In this document: piece after piece, positions 1 through 7,980 of the stretch
How the letters are laid out: every line of letters begins with the position of its first letter
How positions within the stretch are numbered: the stretch's first letter is position 1
Virus record (IMG/VR): IMGVR_UViG_3300006352_000006
Span: 1-39,494 of that record
Reading direction: 5' to 3' (one strand)
Origin: a virus
Length of the DNA stretch: 39,494 bases
Position numbers and translations under genes: made by a program
The notes under the pieces: generated by a model
Seen by the model: only the letters and a program-made list of their open reading frames with translations
What the model was told of the DNA's origin: nothing
Databases searched by the model: none

Positions 1-882
1 GTCACCGGGGAGCGGTCCGGTTGCGCGCGACGCGCCAAAGCCAACGGGAGCGCCGCTCGCATCGAGCATTTTGACCACGATCAGGTAGAGCTTGGTGGCG
101 TCGGGAACAAAGCTCCGCAGAAACGTGACGGGCACCCGGTTGATTGTCCCGTCGCGCGCGAAGTTCGCCACCAGATCGCAAATTTGCAGCCGCTCACTGG
201 CGATCAGAACGTCACCGCTGTGGCCGCCGCCATCATCAACCGCGCCCGTTGCGGAGCGACTGTACAGATCGACGGTAAGCGCGACGGCAGCTGCAGATGT
301 CGAAAGCCACGTCTCAAAACCATCTACGCGGGCTCCAAGCGCGGAACCGAGCGCGGCGAAGGTCAGGCCGCCAAAGGTGTGGCTGGAAAAGTCATCATTG
401 ACGCGCGGCAGGCCGAACAGGTCGCTGCGCGCAAGGGCGGTCGCCTGCGACACCGGGTTGATTGCCGATGCGAGATTTGTTGTCGCGGCCTGTGCGACTT
501 CAGCGCTCGTTTGCGCCGCATCGACGAGCGGCTGAACTACCGCTGCAACAGCATTAAAATACCAGGGCGCTGGAACCCACGATGTGGTGTATTGGTATAC
601 ACCGTTGGCCGCATCGGTTGCGCTGCCATTGTTGGAATAGACATATGCGAGGGTGCCTGCGGGCCTGCTGGTGTCGGCGTTCATCTCGGCGACACTCGCG
701 TACCGAACAAGGCCCGCGCCAGACGCAGAAATTGCTGTTTCCAAAACGGACACACCTCCCGGTGTTACGCCGTTCCCAAAGAAAACGTCTAAATCTCCTT
801 CGGCTACAACGACCTCGCCTATGTTGAGCACTGTAGATGAAAAGGCCGCGCGCGGGGCATGCGGAAGAATACGCCTTGGCAT
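1..882 (-). CDS. Tail fibre / adhesin-like structural protein, 3' end cut by window
   Basis: This frame is open for 294 codons from an ATG at 882 to the left edge with no stop, so the gene is partial. The ATG shares one base with the TAA of the upstream gene (TAATG), and GGAG motifs lie just before it. The N-terminus has a short block ending in the motif NGVTPGG, at about residues 37-43. That block resembles the beta-rich N-terminal domain of phage tropism and fibre proteins, which usually reads DGVTPGG. An Ala/Gln-rich stretch (about 115-155) suggests a helical shaft, followed by beta-rich sequence. As the last visible gene of the tail operon, after two other fibre-like genes, it is most likely a distal adhesin or fibre. 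The receptor-binding role is inferred from position and composition. Confidence 0.6.
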   Translation of the reverse strand, partial: MPRRILPHAPRAAFSSTVLNIGEVVVAEGDLDVFFGNGVTPGGVSVLETAISASGAGLVRYASVAEMNADTSRPAGTLAYVYSNNGSATDAANGVYQYTTSWVPAPWYFNAVAAVVQPLVDAAQTSAEVAQAATTNLASAINPVSQATALARSDLFGLPRVNDDFSSHTFGGLTFAALGSALGARVDGFETWLSTSAAAVALTVDLYSRSATGAVDDGGGHSGDVLIASERLQICDLVANFARDGTINRVPVTFLRSFVPDATKLYLIVVKMLDASGAPVGFGASRATGPLPGD

Positions 883-1730
883 TAGCTCCAAGCTCCATCG
901 TCATAGGTGAAAGAAAAATCCCACGTCCCGTCGTCGCGGTAGTTCACACCGTCGACTGCGTTCTGAAGGCTGGATACGGCGGCGCTTGCTCTCGCGGCTT
1001 CGGTCGCGGCGCTCTGCGCCTCAGTTGCCGCGTGTTGCGCTTCGGTGCTTGCTTGGTTGATGCTCGAGTCGAGAGATTCATGGGCCTGTGCGAGGCGATC
1101 ATCGACAATCGCGTAGACATCGGACGGCGAAAACCCGCCGATAGGAATGCCGAAGTTCAATGTTTGCGACGGCGCTGCACCCGTAATGCTGACTGTCGGC
1201 GTCCCCCCTGGCGGGAGCGCTGATACAGTGCCGATCGTCAATGAATTTACGGGCGCATCAGCTCCTGGGCGGCCTGGGGCCCCAATCGCCAAAAACAGCG
1301 ATTGGTTTGACGCTTCCACGAAGACGATTTGGACAACCGGACCGGTGTCGGTCGGCTGATTGTTGCCGGGTACGAGGCTGCGCGATGCCGCGACGACGTT
1401 CAATCCGCCATCGGATAGTGTTGAAAACCCTCCGTCGAAAAGCTCCACCACCATGATGCGGAGCGGAACGCCTTGATATTGGTCGCGCCAGCCACGAGTG
1501 GTATCGCCGTCGGCTGACAAAATGGCGCTCGTACCAACGCCAACGGCTGAGGTGCTATAGATCTCACCCTCGTCCAATCCGCGGTAGATGCTTAGGGCAA
1601 AGGTGCGTCCCGTGACGTCCAGGTCAGCGCCGTCTCGCGATTCCCGAATGGTGACTTTGACGTTCAGGATTTCGCCCGCTGCAATACGGCAATCGCCACT
1701 CGGTCCAAAGTAAGGCGCGCGACCACTCAT
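882..1730 (-). CDS. Tail-fibre-associated protein with collagen-like and coiled-coil segments
   Basis: The gene encodes 282 aa, with GGAG upstream of the ATG. The N-terminal half is beta-rich and resembles the N-terminal attachment domains of fibre or baseplate proteins. Around residues 150-160 a short Gly-X-Y stretch (GAPGRPGAD) occurs, and the phrase around GTPTVSITGAAPSQTLNFGIP is typical of phage collagen-like fibre linkers. Residues about 210-255 form an Ala/Glu/Ser heptad-type coiled coil. The C-terminus, with a DDGTWDF motif, is short and aromatic. It is coupled to the gene downstream by a TAATG overlap. No close family is recognised; a trimeric fibre or linker is the best guess from sequence and neighbours. 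Confidence 0.6.
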   Translation of the reverse strand: MSGRAPYFGPSGDCRIAAGEILNVKVTIRESRDGADLDVTGRTFALSIYRGLDEGEIYSTSAVGVGTSAILSADGDTTRGWRDQYQGVPLRIMVVELFDGGFSTLSDGGLNVVAASRSLVPGNNQPTDTGPVVQIVFVEASNQSLFLAIGAPGRPGADAPVNSLTIGTVSALPPGGTPTVSITGAAPSQTLNFGIPIGGFSPSDVYAIVDDRLAQAHESLDSSINQASTEAQHAATEAQSAATEAARASAAVSSLQNAVDGVNYRDDGTWDFSFTYDDGAWS

Positions 1731-1767
1731 GCCGATACTCCTGTGATTTCGTGATTACGCCGGGGCA

Positions 1768-3120
1768 TCAATTGCCCTTTGCCCGCCACATGATGGTCGC
1801 GATGCCACCGCTCGCATTTCCCCCGGCCGAAAGCTGCGTCTGGAAATACAGCCCTGATAGGGAAACCGACGATTTGACCGGCTGCACGAACAAATCGGCG
1901 TAGATCGTGGGGTTGTAGACCGTACCGTTGCCGATCACGTTCCAGACCGAGTTGGCGAATGAAGTTGGAAACGAGACCGGATAGGTGTTTTCCGAGGTCG
2001 AATTGACCGTCGTTTCGCCCCATTGCTCGATCACGCCGTGCGACCAAACTTCGTACCCGTTGACACCAAGCGAATAGGACACGATCCCCTGAAGCGTGGG
2101 CGACTGGAGTTGCCAGGACGACCCGTCATAGATGAACGCGTAGATCTGCCCGGCGCGCAGTGCGCCCGCTGGCAGCGCCGTTCCGCCAGCAATGATCGCC
2201 TTGGCACCCAAAGCGTTGACGTTGAGGGTCGCTGATCCGGTGTTGGTAGCCGCGATATTGACCAGCACCTCCATACCGGCGACGAGGGCGGCTGGGGATG
2301 GGGTCAGGGCAACGGTGAGGGCATTCGCAGTGCCGCCTGCTGGCGCGTAAAGAAATCCGCCCGATTGCACCGCTTGGGCCATAACATCGGGCGAAACTGC
2401 CTTGCCGGTAGCCGTCCCGGCATAACCTTCCGCGCGCGAAGCATATGCCGTTGCGCTGATCGAACCGACGATGCCGCCGGTCGGCACGAAGGGCGCACCA
2501 GCCAGGACCGCGATATTGCCGGACGTAATGGTCGACGCCCCGTTGGCGACGGTGACGACCCAGAGTCCGGTATACCCCGCGTCGGCCGCCGGGGTCGTTT
2601 GCGAACCGGTCGATGCAGCGACGCCCGCCTTGGCCAAGACGGAAATCGCGCCTTTGCGCGCGGTCGGCTGTGACGCGCCGCTATTGGCCGGGCCGCTATA
2701 GGCGGTGCTCGGGTTGCTGGCGTTGTAATAGGGCAGGGTGACCGCGTCGGTGTCGGTTTCGACGAACTTCGCCTCGATTAGATAATTGATGCTGTAGCCG
2801 CTCGTGCTTGGGGCCGGGCAGGACAGATTGACCGGATCAAGCGCAATGCCTTGCTTCATGATCTGGTGGACGGTGTCGGGGGAAAGCGAGCTGAACGCGG
2901 TGTCATCGAGATTGGCTTGCGAATAGATTTCGCCCGGACCGACCGCGACTTGCATCGAAGCTGGCGACGTCGGCGTACAGGACAATCCGTTGACGATCGT
3001 CGATGACCCGAACAGCGCCTTCGCCATGCCCGACAACGCGACCATCATGTTGCGCTCCGAGCGCAACAGATCGGTTTCGAGCGGAATCGCACCGGGATAG
3101 ACGATAATCCGGTCGGCCAT
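1768..3120 (-). CDS. Tail fibre protein with gp53-like C-terminal domain
   Basis: The 450-aa protein starts with a hydrophilic N-terminal region (MADRIIVYPGAIPLETDLL) typical of fibre proteins that attach to the baseplate. A long Ala/Gly/Thr/Ser-rich middle follows. The C-terminal ~90 residues start near GYEVWSHGVIEQWG; the IEQWG pattern followed by a V/I-rich beta domain is the signature of the gp53-like putative tail-fibre C-terminal domain. A GGAG Shine-Dalgarno sits 7 nt before the ATG. An intrinsic terminator separates this gene from the baseplate genes upstream, so it may have its own expression level or rely on read-through. It is likely the main host-recognition fibre. Confidence 0.75.
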   Translation of the reverse strand: MADRIIVYPGAIPLETDLLRSERNMMVALSGMAKALFGSSTIVNGLSCTPTSPASMQVAVGPGEIYSQANLDDTAFSSLSPDTVHQIMKQGIALDPVNLSCPAPSTSGYSINYLIEAKFVETDTDAVTLPYYNASNPSTAYSGPANSGASQPTARKGAISVLAKAGVAASTGSQTTPAADAGYTGLWVVTVANGASTITSGNIAVLAGAPFVPTGGIVGSISATAYASRAEGYAGTATGKAVSPDVMAQAVQSGGFLYAPAGGTANALTVALTPSPAALVAGMEVLVNIAATNTGSATLNVNALGAKAIIAGGTALPAGALRAGQIYAFIYDGSSWQLQSPTLQGIVSYSLGVNGYEVWSHGVIEQWGETTVNSTSENTYPVSFPTSFANSVWNVIGNGTVYNPTIYADLFVQPVKSSVSLSGLYFQTQLSAGGNASGGIATIMWRAKGN

Positions 3121-3134
3121 GATATTCTCCGGTC

Positions 3135-3160
3135 AAGAAAAAGCCCGCACGAGGCGGGCG
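3135..3160 (-). terminator. Intrinsic terminator between baseplate and fibre genes
   Basis: On the minus strand there is a perfect 6-bp stem GCCCGC/GCGGGC (3143-3148 with 3154-3159) with a 5-nt loop, followed by the run TTTTTCTT. It lies between the stop of the gpI-like gene (3187) and the fibre start (3120). Confidence 0.8.
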
Positions 3161-3186
3161 GGGTATTCGGTTCGGGGCAGTGTTGA

Positions 3187-3849
3187 TCAGTTGACGATGC
3201 GCGTCCATGCGACGGTGCCAGCGACTTTGACGCTGTCGATTGCGGCATAGATGTCGGCGTCGCTGATTCCGTCGAGCGCATCCCCAAGGGAGGCGTATGC
3301 GGACCGCGATGGCGTGCTATAGGCACCCGTCGGTATGCCGTAACCGGCAACATACGGGATGCCGCTTCCAAGCGGGCGATAGGCGATCACGAAGCCTTGG
3401 TAGGGCAACAGCGCCGAACCATAGCGGGCCGCCACGCCGTAACCCGAGGTCGGGATCGCATAGGCCCCCGTGTCGGCCACGCGAAGCGGTTCGAAAATGG
3501 TCGGGGTTCGCCCGGTCAGATCCTCCAGCACAGCGACGACCGCCGCTCTGGTGCCGCGTTTGCGAAACAGGTTGATGATGATCCGCGTTCGAAAGGACGA
3601 GTCGCTTTGTCCGGCAAGGCGGGGCAGGGCATTGCCGAAAAAGTCGGACGAGATCAGATCCAGCCAGCCGCCGGTCGCGGTCCGTACCCGCGTTTGCAGC
3701 TTGGCATAGGCGGTCAAGTCAAAGAGGAACGCCTGGACATAAGCGAAGCCGCTCAGCAGCGCGTCCAGCGTCGCGGAACGATCGCCGAACCAGCGCGGCA
3801 GAAGCGCCTTGAGGCGTCGTAGCTGATCGGAACGGTCGCCGGTCGCCAT
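3187..3849 (-). CDS. Baseplate/tail protein, gpI-like (P2 gpI / Mu gp48 position)
   Basis: The 220-aa protein directly follows baseplate J and shares one base with its stop, the place where P2 gpI or Mu gp48 is found. The N-terminus (residues 1-110) is helical and charged, with LLPRWFGDRS near the start and an Arg-rich stretch (FRTRIIINLFRKRGTR, about 86-101), as in the wedge proteins of this class. The C-terminal half is Gly/Tyr-rich and ends with ISDADIYAAIDSVKVAGT. Direct similarity cannot be confirmed by eye, so the assignment rests on gene order plus general architecture. A terminator follows it. Confidence 0.6.
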   Translation of the reverse strand: MATGDRSDQLRRLKALLPRWFGDRSATLDALLSGFAYVQAFLFDLTAYAKLQTRVRTATGGWLDLISSDFFGNALPRLAGQSDSSFRTRIIINLFRKRGTRAAVVAVLEDLTGRTPTIFEPLRVADTGAYAIPTSGYGVAARYGSALLPYQGFVIAYRPLGSGIPYVAGYGIPTGAYSTPSRSAYASLGDALDGISDADIYAAIDSVKVAGTVAWTRIVN

Positions 3850-4982
3850 TATACGGTCGCCGTGATCGAACCGGGTTTTACGACTTGCTTGGCGGTCGCG
3901 GTGATATCGGCCGTCGTGCCGTTGAGCAACAGCGACGAGACATTGGCCACCCCCGGCGTTGCATCATACGCGACCTGAATCAGCCGCGACCAGATCAGCG
4001 CGCCGCCCAGCGGAAGGCCGCGAATATAGGCGGTGATCGCCGCATCAACCGCTGCGATGACGGGCCCGCTTAGAAAGCCCGGTGCGAGCGTTAGATGCAG
4101 GGCGACATTGGCGACAACGACCGTAGGCCCGAACACCCCGAAATTGATCGTGAAGCCTCGCGCGTCGTCGACCGCATTGGCGATTGACGCGATCAGATCG
4201 GATGATGGGGTGCCGCTTCCATCATCGACGACCGCGTAGAAATAGCCGAGGTGCGGCGTGCCGTCATAATTCTCGTTTTCGACGACCGCGCACGTGATGC
4301 CACTTTGCACCGAATCAGCCGCGTAGCGGATCGCGCCACGGGTCGCTTTGGCGAGGCTGGCGAGAAAGTCGACGAACCGCGCGCGCGCCGCGATATCGGT
4401 TTCGGCATCTTCGCCATTCACGACCGCTGCCGCGTTTGACACTGTATCCACGCCGGGAATCGCCTGCCCAAGCGTGTTGATGCCGCCGACGGCTGCGTTT
4501 CCGACTGTGCCGGTTGCGAGGGCCGCGATCGGCACCGTGACTGCGGACACGCCTGCGCCAATGACATAGCCGTTGAACCCGGCGTTATAGGCGGTGTTCG
4601 TGGTGTCGATCGTGACTGCGTATTGCTGCGTCCCGTCGGATGTTTGAACGATGGCCCCGATCGGGACAACAGCCTGTGCCGTTGGGGTGAACCGGGAAAA
4701 GGACGCCTGCCCTGTGGCGCGCGTGGCAGACAAGCGCTCCAGGCCGTAATCTGCGAGAAACGTGTCCAGATCGGTCCCGGTTGAGGTCGATGCCCGCGTG
4801 ACGGCCAGCAGCTTGAGGATGAGCCCCTGAAGCCACAAAGCGATCGCCGCATAGGCTTCGACGACCGCGCGCAGGATTGACCCGACCGTGAGGTCGATCA
4901 GAGTTCGACTGGAGCCGCCCTGAATCGCCGCGACTTGCTCGCGCACGAGGGTCTCGAAATCCTTGGTCTGGAGATCAGCCAT
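3849..4982 (-). CDS. J: Baseplate assembly protein J (gpJ / Mu gp47 family)
   Basis: The 377-aa length is normal for the family. The N-terminus (FETLVREQVAAIQG, then LTVGSILRAVVEAYA at about 29-43) is the classic gpJ opening. The mid-region has the FSRFTPTAQAVVPIGAIVQT segment and a NGEDAETDIAARARF segment followed by LAKATRGAIRYAADSV, all hallmarks of the Baseplate_J domain. In contractile tails this protein forms the baseplate wedge with the gp25-like protein and gpI. It overlaps the gp25-like gene at one base upstream and the gpI-like gene downstream, giving the conserved order gp25-J-I. Confidence 0.93.
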   Translation of the reverse strand: MADLQTKDFETLVREQVAAIQGGSSRTLIDLTVGSILRAVVEAYAAIALWLQGLILKLLAVTRASTSTGTDLDTFLADYGLERLSATRATGQASFSRFTPTAQAVVPIGAIVQTSDGTQQYAVTIDTTNTAYNAGFNGYVIGAGVSAVTVPIAALATGTVGNAAVGGINTLGQAIPGVDTVSNAAAVVNGEDAETDIAARARFVDFLASLAKATRGAIRYAADSVQSGITCAVVENENYDGTPHLGYFYAVVDDGSGTPSSDLIASIANAVDDARGFTINFGVFGPTVVVANVALHLTLAPGFLSGPVIAAVDAAITAYIRGLPLGGALIWSRLIQVAYDATPGVANVSSLLLNGTTADITATAKQVVKPGSITATV

Positions 4983-5365
4983 TATTTCCCCACTTCAAAG
5001 GATAGCGTGACCGGCTGGCCCGAGGCGGCGTCGGTGTAGCGAATGGCGATTGCAAACCCGCCGCCCGCCGCGCTGGGGATGGCGGTCACATCGATTTCCG
5101 GCGCGGGCGACCGCGCGACCGCTTCCTCGAGCAGGACTTGCCCGCGCACGAGTGCACGGATCTGCGCCGTGTCGGCGATCTGGCCGACATATCGCGGGAG
5201 CCCAGCGCCGTAATCGGGATGGAAGATGTATTCGCCGGGATTGGTCAGCAGCCGCCGCAGGATGCGTTGCTGCCCGCGCAGCGTGTCCGTCGCGCCTTGG
5301 AGGTCGCCGGTGCCGGAAACGGAAAGGTCAGAACCGATGTAGTGGTCGAGATCGGTGAGGTTCAC
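4982..5365 (-). CDS. gp25/gpW-like baseplate wedge protein
   Basis: The 127-aa protein has the typical size and pattern of the gp25-like family: an N-terminal DLDHYIGSDLSV, a central RRLLTNPGEYIFHPDYGAGLPRYVG-type block and a DIA-linked beta segment. The block around NPGEYIFHPDYGAGL (about 41-55) is the conserved core found in Mu gp46, P2 gpW and T4 gp25 relatives. It links the spike/hub to the wedge and the sheath. Its start overlaps the stop of the spike gene (ATGA) and its stop touches the J start. Confidence 0.9.
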   Translation of the reverse strand: MNLTDLDHYIGSDLSVSGTGDLQGATDTLRGQQRILRRLLTNPGEYIFHPDYGAGLPRYVGQIADTAQIRALVRGQVLLEEAVARSPAPEIDVTAIPSAAGGGFAIAIRYTDAASGQPVTLSFEVGK

Positions 5366-5910
5366 TGCGGACCTCCCGATAGCGCCGACCCGGCTTGAAC
5401 GTTCTTGTGGACGTGCGTCGTCAGTTCGATGTCATTGGCCTTGAAGGTGCCGCTATGCGTCCAGTTACCCGCGCTGCTGATCGTGCCGTCGCCTTTCAGC
5501 TTGATCTGCGCGCCCTGCGCGTCGTCGAGCGTTACCGCGCCGTCGGTGGTGAGCTTGATGCTCTGGCCGTGCTTGTGGACGATCCAGAGTTCGCCGGTCG
5601 GCACCGACAGGGGCCGCTCGCTGTCGTTGAAAAAACGCCAGCCAACGCTTCCAACGCCCCCGTCGGCTTCCTGAAACTCGACCTCCACCGCATCACCGAT
5701 TGATGGGGCCGCAAAGAAGCCCCAACCATTGCCGATCCAGACGGCTTTGAGCGGTAGCCAGCCGGTGACCACACCCTCGGGCTGGATCAACACCTTCACC
5801 GCATAGTTGTCGGGGTCATAGCTCGACACCGTCCCGTGGCGGGTTGTCGCGTTCGCCTGTCCCGCCTCGGTCGCAGCACGGCGCACCTGGTTAAGCAGGC
5901 CTTCCATCAT
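5362..5910 (-). CDS. V: Baseplate spike protein, gpV / Mu gp45-like
   Basis: The chosen ATG at 5910 gives 182 aa and an ATGA overlap with the hub gene. A second ATG follows immediately (MMEGLL), so 5907 is equally possible. The N-terminal OB-like domain contains TRHGTVSSYDPDNYAVKV and VTGWLPLKAVWIGNGWGF (about 22-68), a typical gpV core, then PSIGDAVEVEFQE. The C-terminus carries repeated beta strands (IKLTTDGAVTL, IKLKGDGTISS) and ends in a TTHVHKN motif, consistent with the beta-helix tip that carries a metal-binding His-X-His in spike proteins. A much longer open frame upstream overlaps the hub gene completely and is not used. Confidence 0.88.
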   Translation of the reverse strand: MMEGLLNQVRRAATEAGQANATTRHGTVSSYDPDNYAVKVLIQPEGVVTGWLPLKAVWIGNGWGFFAAPSIGDAVEVEFQEADGGVGSVGWRFFNDSERPLSVPTGELWIVHKHGQSIKLTTDGAVTLDDAQGAQIKLKGDGTISSAGNWTHSGTFKANDIELTTHVHKNVQAGSALSGGPQ

Positions 5911-7031
5911 GCGCCGGCCTCCACGTCGGGGGTCGTGTTCTTCGCCGACACCGACATGCGATAGCCCTCGTCCATGCTCATTGACCGTTTGATACTGTCC
6001 GGAAAGTAAATCTGATCGAACGAAGTGCCGGTCCCGCGAACCGCGATCGTGCGGCTGCAATCGAGCAAGCCGTCGCCTGGCAGGTCGGCGTCCAGCTTGA
6101 CGGTGTGCTGCACGATTTGATCGTAGAGCTGCTTGGCCCGCTGCGTCGCCTGATCCTGCGTGAGGCCCGGGATCGTACGATGCCATATGGTTGTTTGCGC
6201 CGCAGACTGCCCCGGCTTCACCGCTTTTGCCGATTTGGGATAGCTGGCGACAAATGCCTTTTTCTGTTTCGCGTTCCAGCTCCGCACCTGCACCGTGATG
6301 CCTTTGGCAATCGTCAGGCTGCGTGAGAGCGAAAGCGTGGTGGTATTGAGGTTCGGGTGGGCGAAATCCGCAGAAGGCGGCGTCCACACGATCGCGTAAT
6401 GATCGCTGGAAGGCGTTGCGCGGGGTTGGAAATGCAGCACTTTGCCGACCACGAACACGTCGAACTGTTCATAATCAGCAAGTTTCGTCAGCAGCTCCCA
6501 TTCGCTCTGTTCCTGGCTCAGGTCGACATGGTCCTGCGTGTAATAATTTCCCACCTTGGTCGTCGTGGCCGTGACCGCAGCCGTCAAACCGTGGCGGCCA
6601 GCGAGGGTGATCGCGATTTGGCTGGCGGTTTGGTTGCTGAAATTCTCGCTCGTTTTCGTGTCGATCAGCCGGGCGGTGAGATCGCGGCCCGAGAGTTCAA
6701 TCTTGCCAAGCGCCGGGTGGTAATCGATGTCGTCGACCTGGCCGAAAATCAGCAGATCAGCAGCCACCGGGACATATGCCGCAGGATCGGTCGGCGATTC
6801 TTTTGCGAAAATTTCAACATCGATGCTGGTCTGGCTGGCGACCCATGCCGCGTCGCGCGCGGCGGGCAGGTCCGCAACCGCCAGAACGACCCGAAAGGTG
6901 TCGGCGGATCGAAACACGTTGTTCTCGACCTCCCACGACACCCACCCGGTCACGAGGGTGCCGCCAAGTTTCACTGCGCCACGCGGCTGGCGAGCGATGC
7001 CGGTGATTGGCTGGGGATTGATGTCAGCCAC
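5907..7031 (-). CDS. D: Tail hub protein, gpD / Mu gp44-like (T4 gp27 class)
   Basis: The protein is 374 aa from a GTG at 7031. A G-rich Shine-Dalgarno (GGGGGG) lies about 9 nt upstream, and residue 2 onward (ADINPQPITGIARQ) reads as a natural start. An upstream ATG in the same frame would overlap the previous gene by 120 nt and adds low-complexity Arg/Ser sequence. The domain pattern (WVSWEVENNVFRSADTFRV, then GQVDDIDYH, then LSGRDLTARLIDTK) is characteristic of the late-control/hub family. It sits between the LysM-type tail protein and the spike, which it should hold at the tip of the tube. It overlaps its neighbours by 8 and 4 nt. Confidence 0.87.
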   Translation of the reverse strand: MADINPQPITGIARQPRGAVKLGGTLVTGWVSWEVENNVFRSADTFRVVLAVADLPAARDAAWVASQTSIDVEIFAKESPTDPAAYVPVAADLLIFGQVDDIDYHPALGKIELSGRDLTARLIDTKTSENFSNQTASQIAITLAGRHGLTAAVTATTTKVGNYYTQDHVDLSQEQSEWELLTKLADYEQFDVFVVGKVLHFQPRATPSSDHYAIVWTPPSADFAHPNLNTTTLSLSRSLTIAKGITVQVRSWNAKQKKAFVASYPKSAKAVKPGQSAAQTTIWHRTIPGLTQDQATQRAKQLYDQIVQHTVKLDADLPGDGLLDCSRTIAVRGTGTSFDQIYFPDSIKRSMSMDEGYRMSVSAKNTTPDVEAGA

Positions 7032-7980
7032 CGAGCACGCCCCCCGTGTTGTTCGTAAACTGCGGCACGACCAGCGTCGCGACACCGGTGATCTCCGGGT
7101 CGGAAAGTTTGTTGGCCGCCGCGATTGCGGTCCACCCCATCGCGTCGCCATATTCGTTCGCGGCGAGTGTGAAGAGGTTGCCGCCGCCGGTCGTCAGCGT
7201 CCGGACGCCGCTGTTGATCTGCCCGAGATTGGTCGACATCCTCCCGAGTGTGCGATCCAGCAGTAGCAAGCGCGGCTGATCGGCAATTGCTCCAATTTGG
7301 CCGGTCAAGTTGGCGATTTGACCTGCGATCGGGCTTCCCGGAACGAGTCCGCCCAGCGTACCGACGCTTTGCAGCGTAGCGCCGGTCTGTTGCAGCAGGA
7401 TCGCGACCTGTGCCCGAGCGTCGGCGATCGGTTGCAGCACCTTGGCGATCTCGCTCTGCGCCGCGGCGGCCAGCTTGTTGATTTTGCCCAGCGCCGTGGT
7501 GATCGCGCTGACCGCCTTGGTCAGGCCGCTATGCCCGACCTGTGCCGCCAGCGCGCTCGCCGCAGCGGCATCGTCTGCAACGGCTTGCTCATAGCTGGAG
7601 GTCGTAATCGTGGTGACCGGTGCCGTCTCGTCGGTCACGACCTCGCAGGTGATCTGGTACGGGATGCGATAGCCGAGATGATAATTCGGGCGGAACGACT
7701 TCACCAAGACGGTGTAGGATAGTTCGCTCCAGCGCAGCGCCAACGGCTTGCCTGCCTTGCGCAGACCATCGAGATAGAGCGCGCGCGGCAGGGCAGAGGC
7801 ACCGACGAGATAGCCGGACCATTCCAGCGCAAGTGGCGCGTCGCCCATGGCATCAATGACGCGCCGCCCGCCCACCAGCTCGTGCACGATCAGCTTTTGG
7901 TCGCCGCCGAACGGGATGCTTTCAGGGATCTCGAACCGGACGAAGCGGAAGTCGCCAAGCGTCAGAACGGTATCGGTCAA
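7024..7980 (-). CDS. Mu gp43-like tail protein with C-terminal LysM-like segment
   Basis: The protein is 318 aa. The N-terminal ~110 residues contain PESIPFGGDQKLIVHELVGG and IDAMGDAPLALEWSGYL, the pattern of tail/DNA-circularisation-like N-terminal domains next to the tape measure. A long Ala/Leu/Gln helical region follows (about 140-250). The last ~50 residues (GGNLFTLAANEYGDAMGWTA, then IAAANKLSDPEI) match a tail-X/LysM-like domain, which in P2 is a separate gene (gpX). The two roles appear fused here. It probably connects the tape-measure end to the hub. It overlaps the tape-measure gene by 4 nt. Confidence 0.72.
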   Translation of the reverse strand: MTDTVLTLGDFRFVRFEIPESIPFGGDQKLIVHELVGGRRVIDAMGDAPLALEWSGYLVGASALPRALYLDGLRKAGKPLALRWSELSYTVLVKSFRPNYHLGYRIPYQITCEVVTDETAPVTTITTSSYEQAVADDAAAASALAAQVGHSGLTKAVSAITTALGKINKLAAAAQSEIAKVLQPIADARAQVAILLQQTGATLQSVGTLGGLVPGSPIAGQIANLTGQIGAIADQPRLLLLDRTLGRMSTNLGQINSGVRTLTTGGGNLFTLAANEYGDAMGWTAIAAANKLSDPEITGVATLVVPQFTNNTGGVLGG

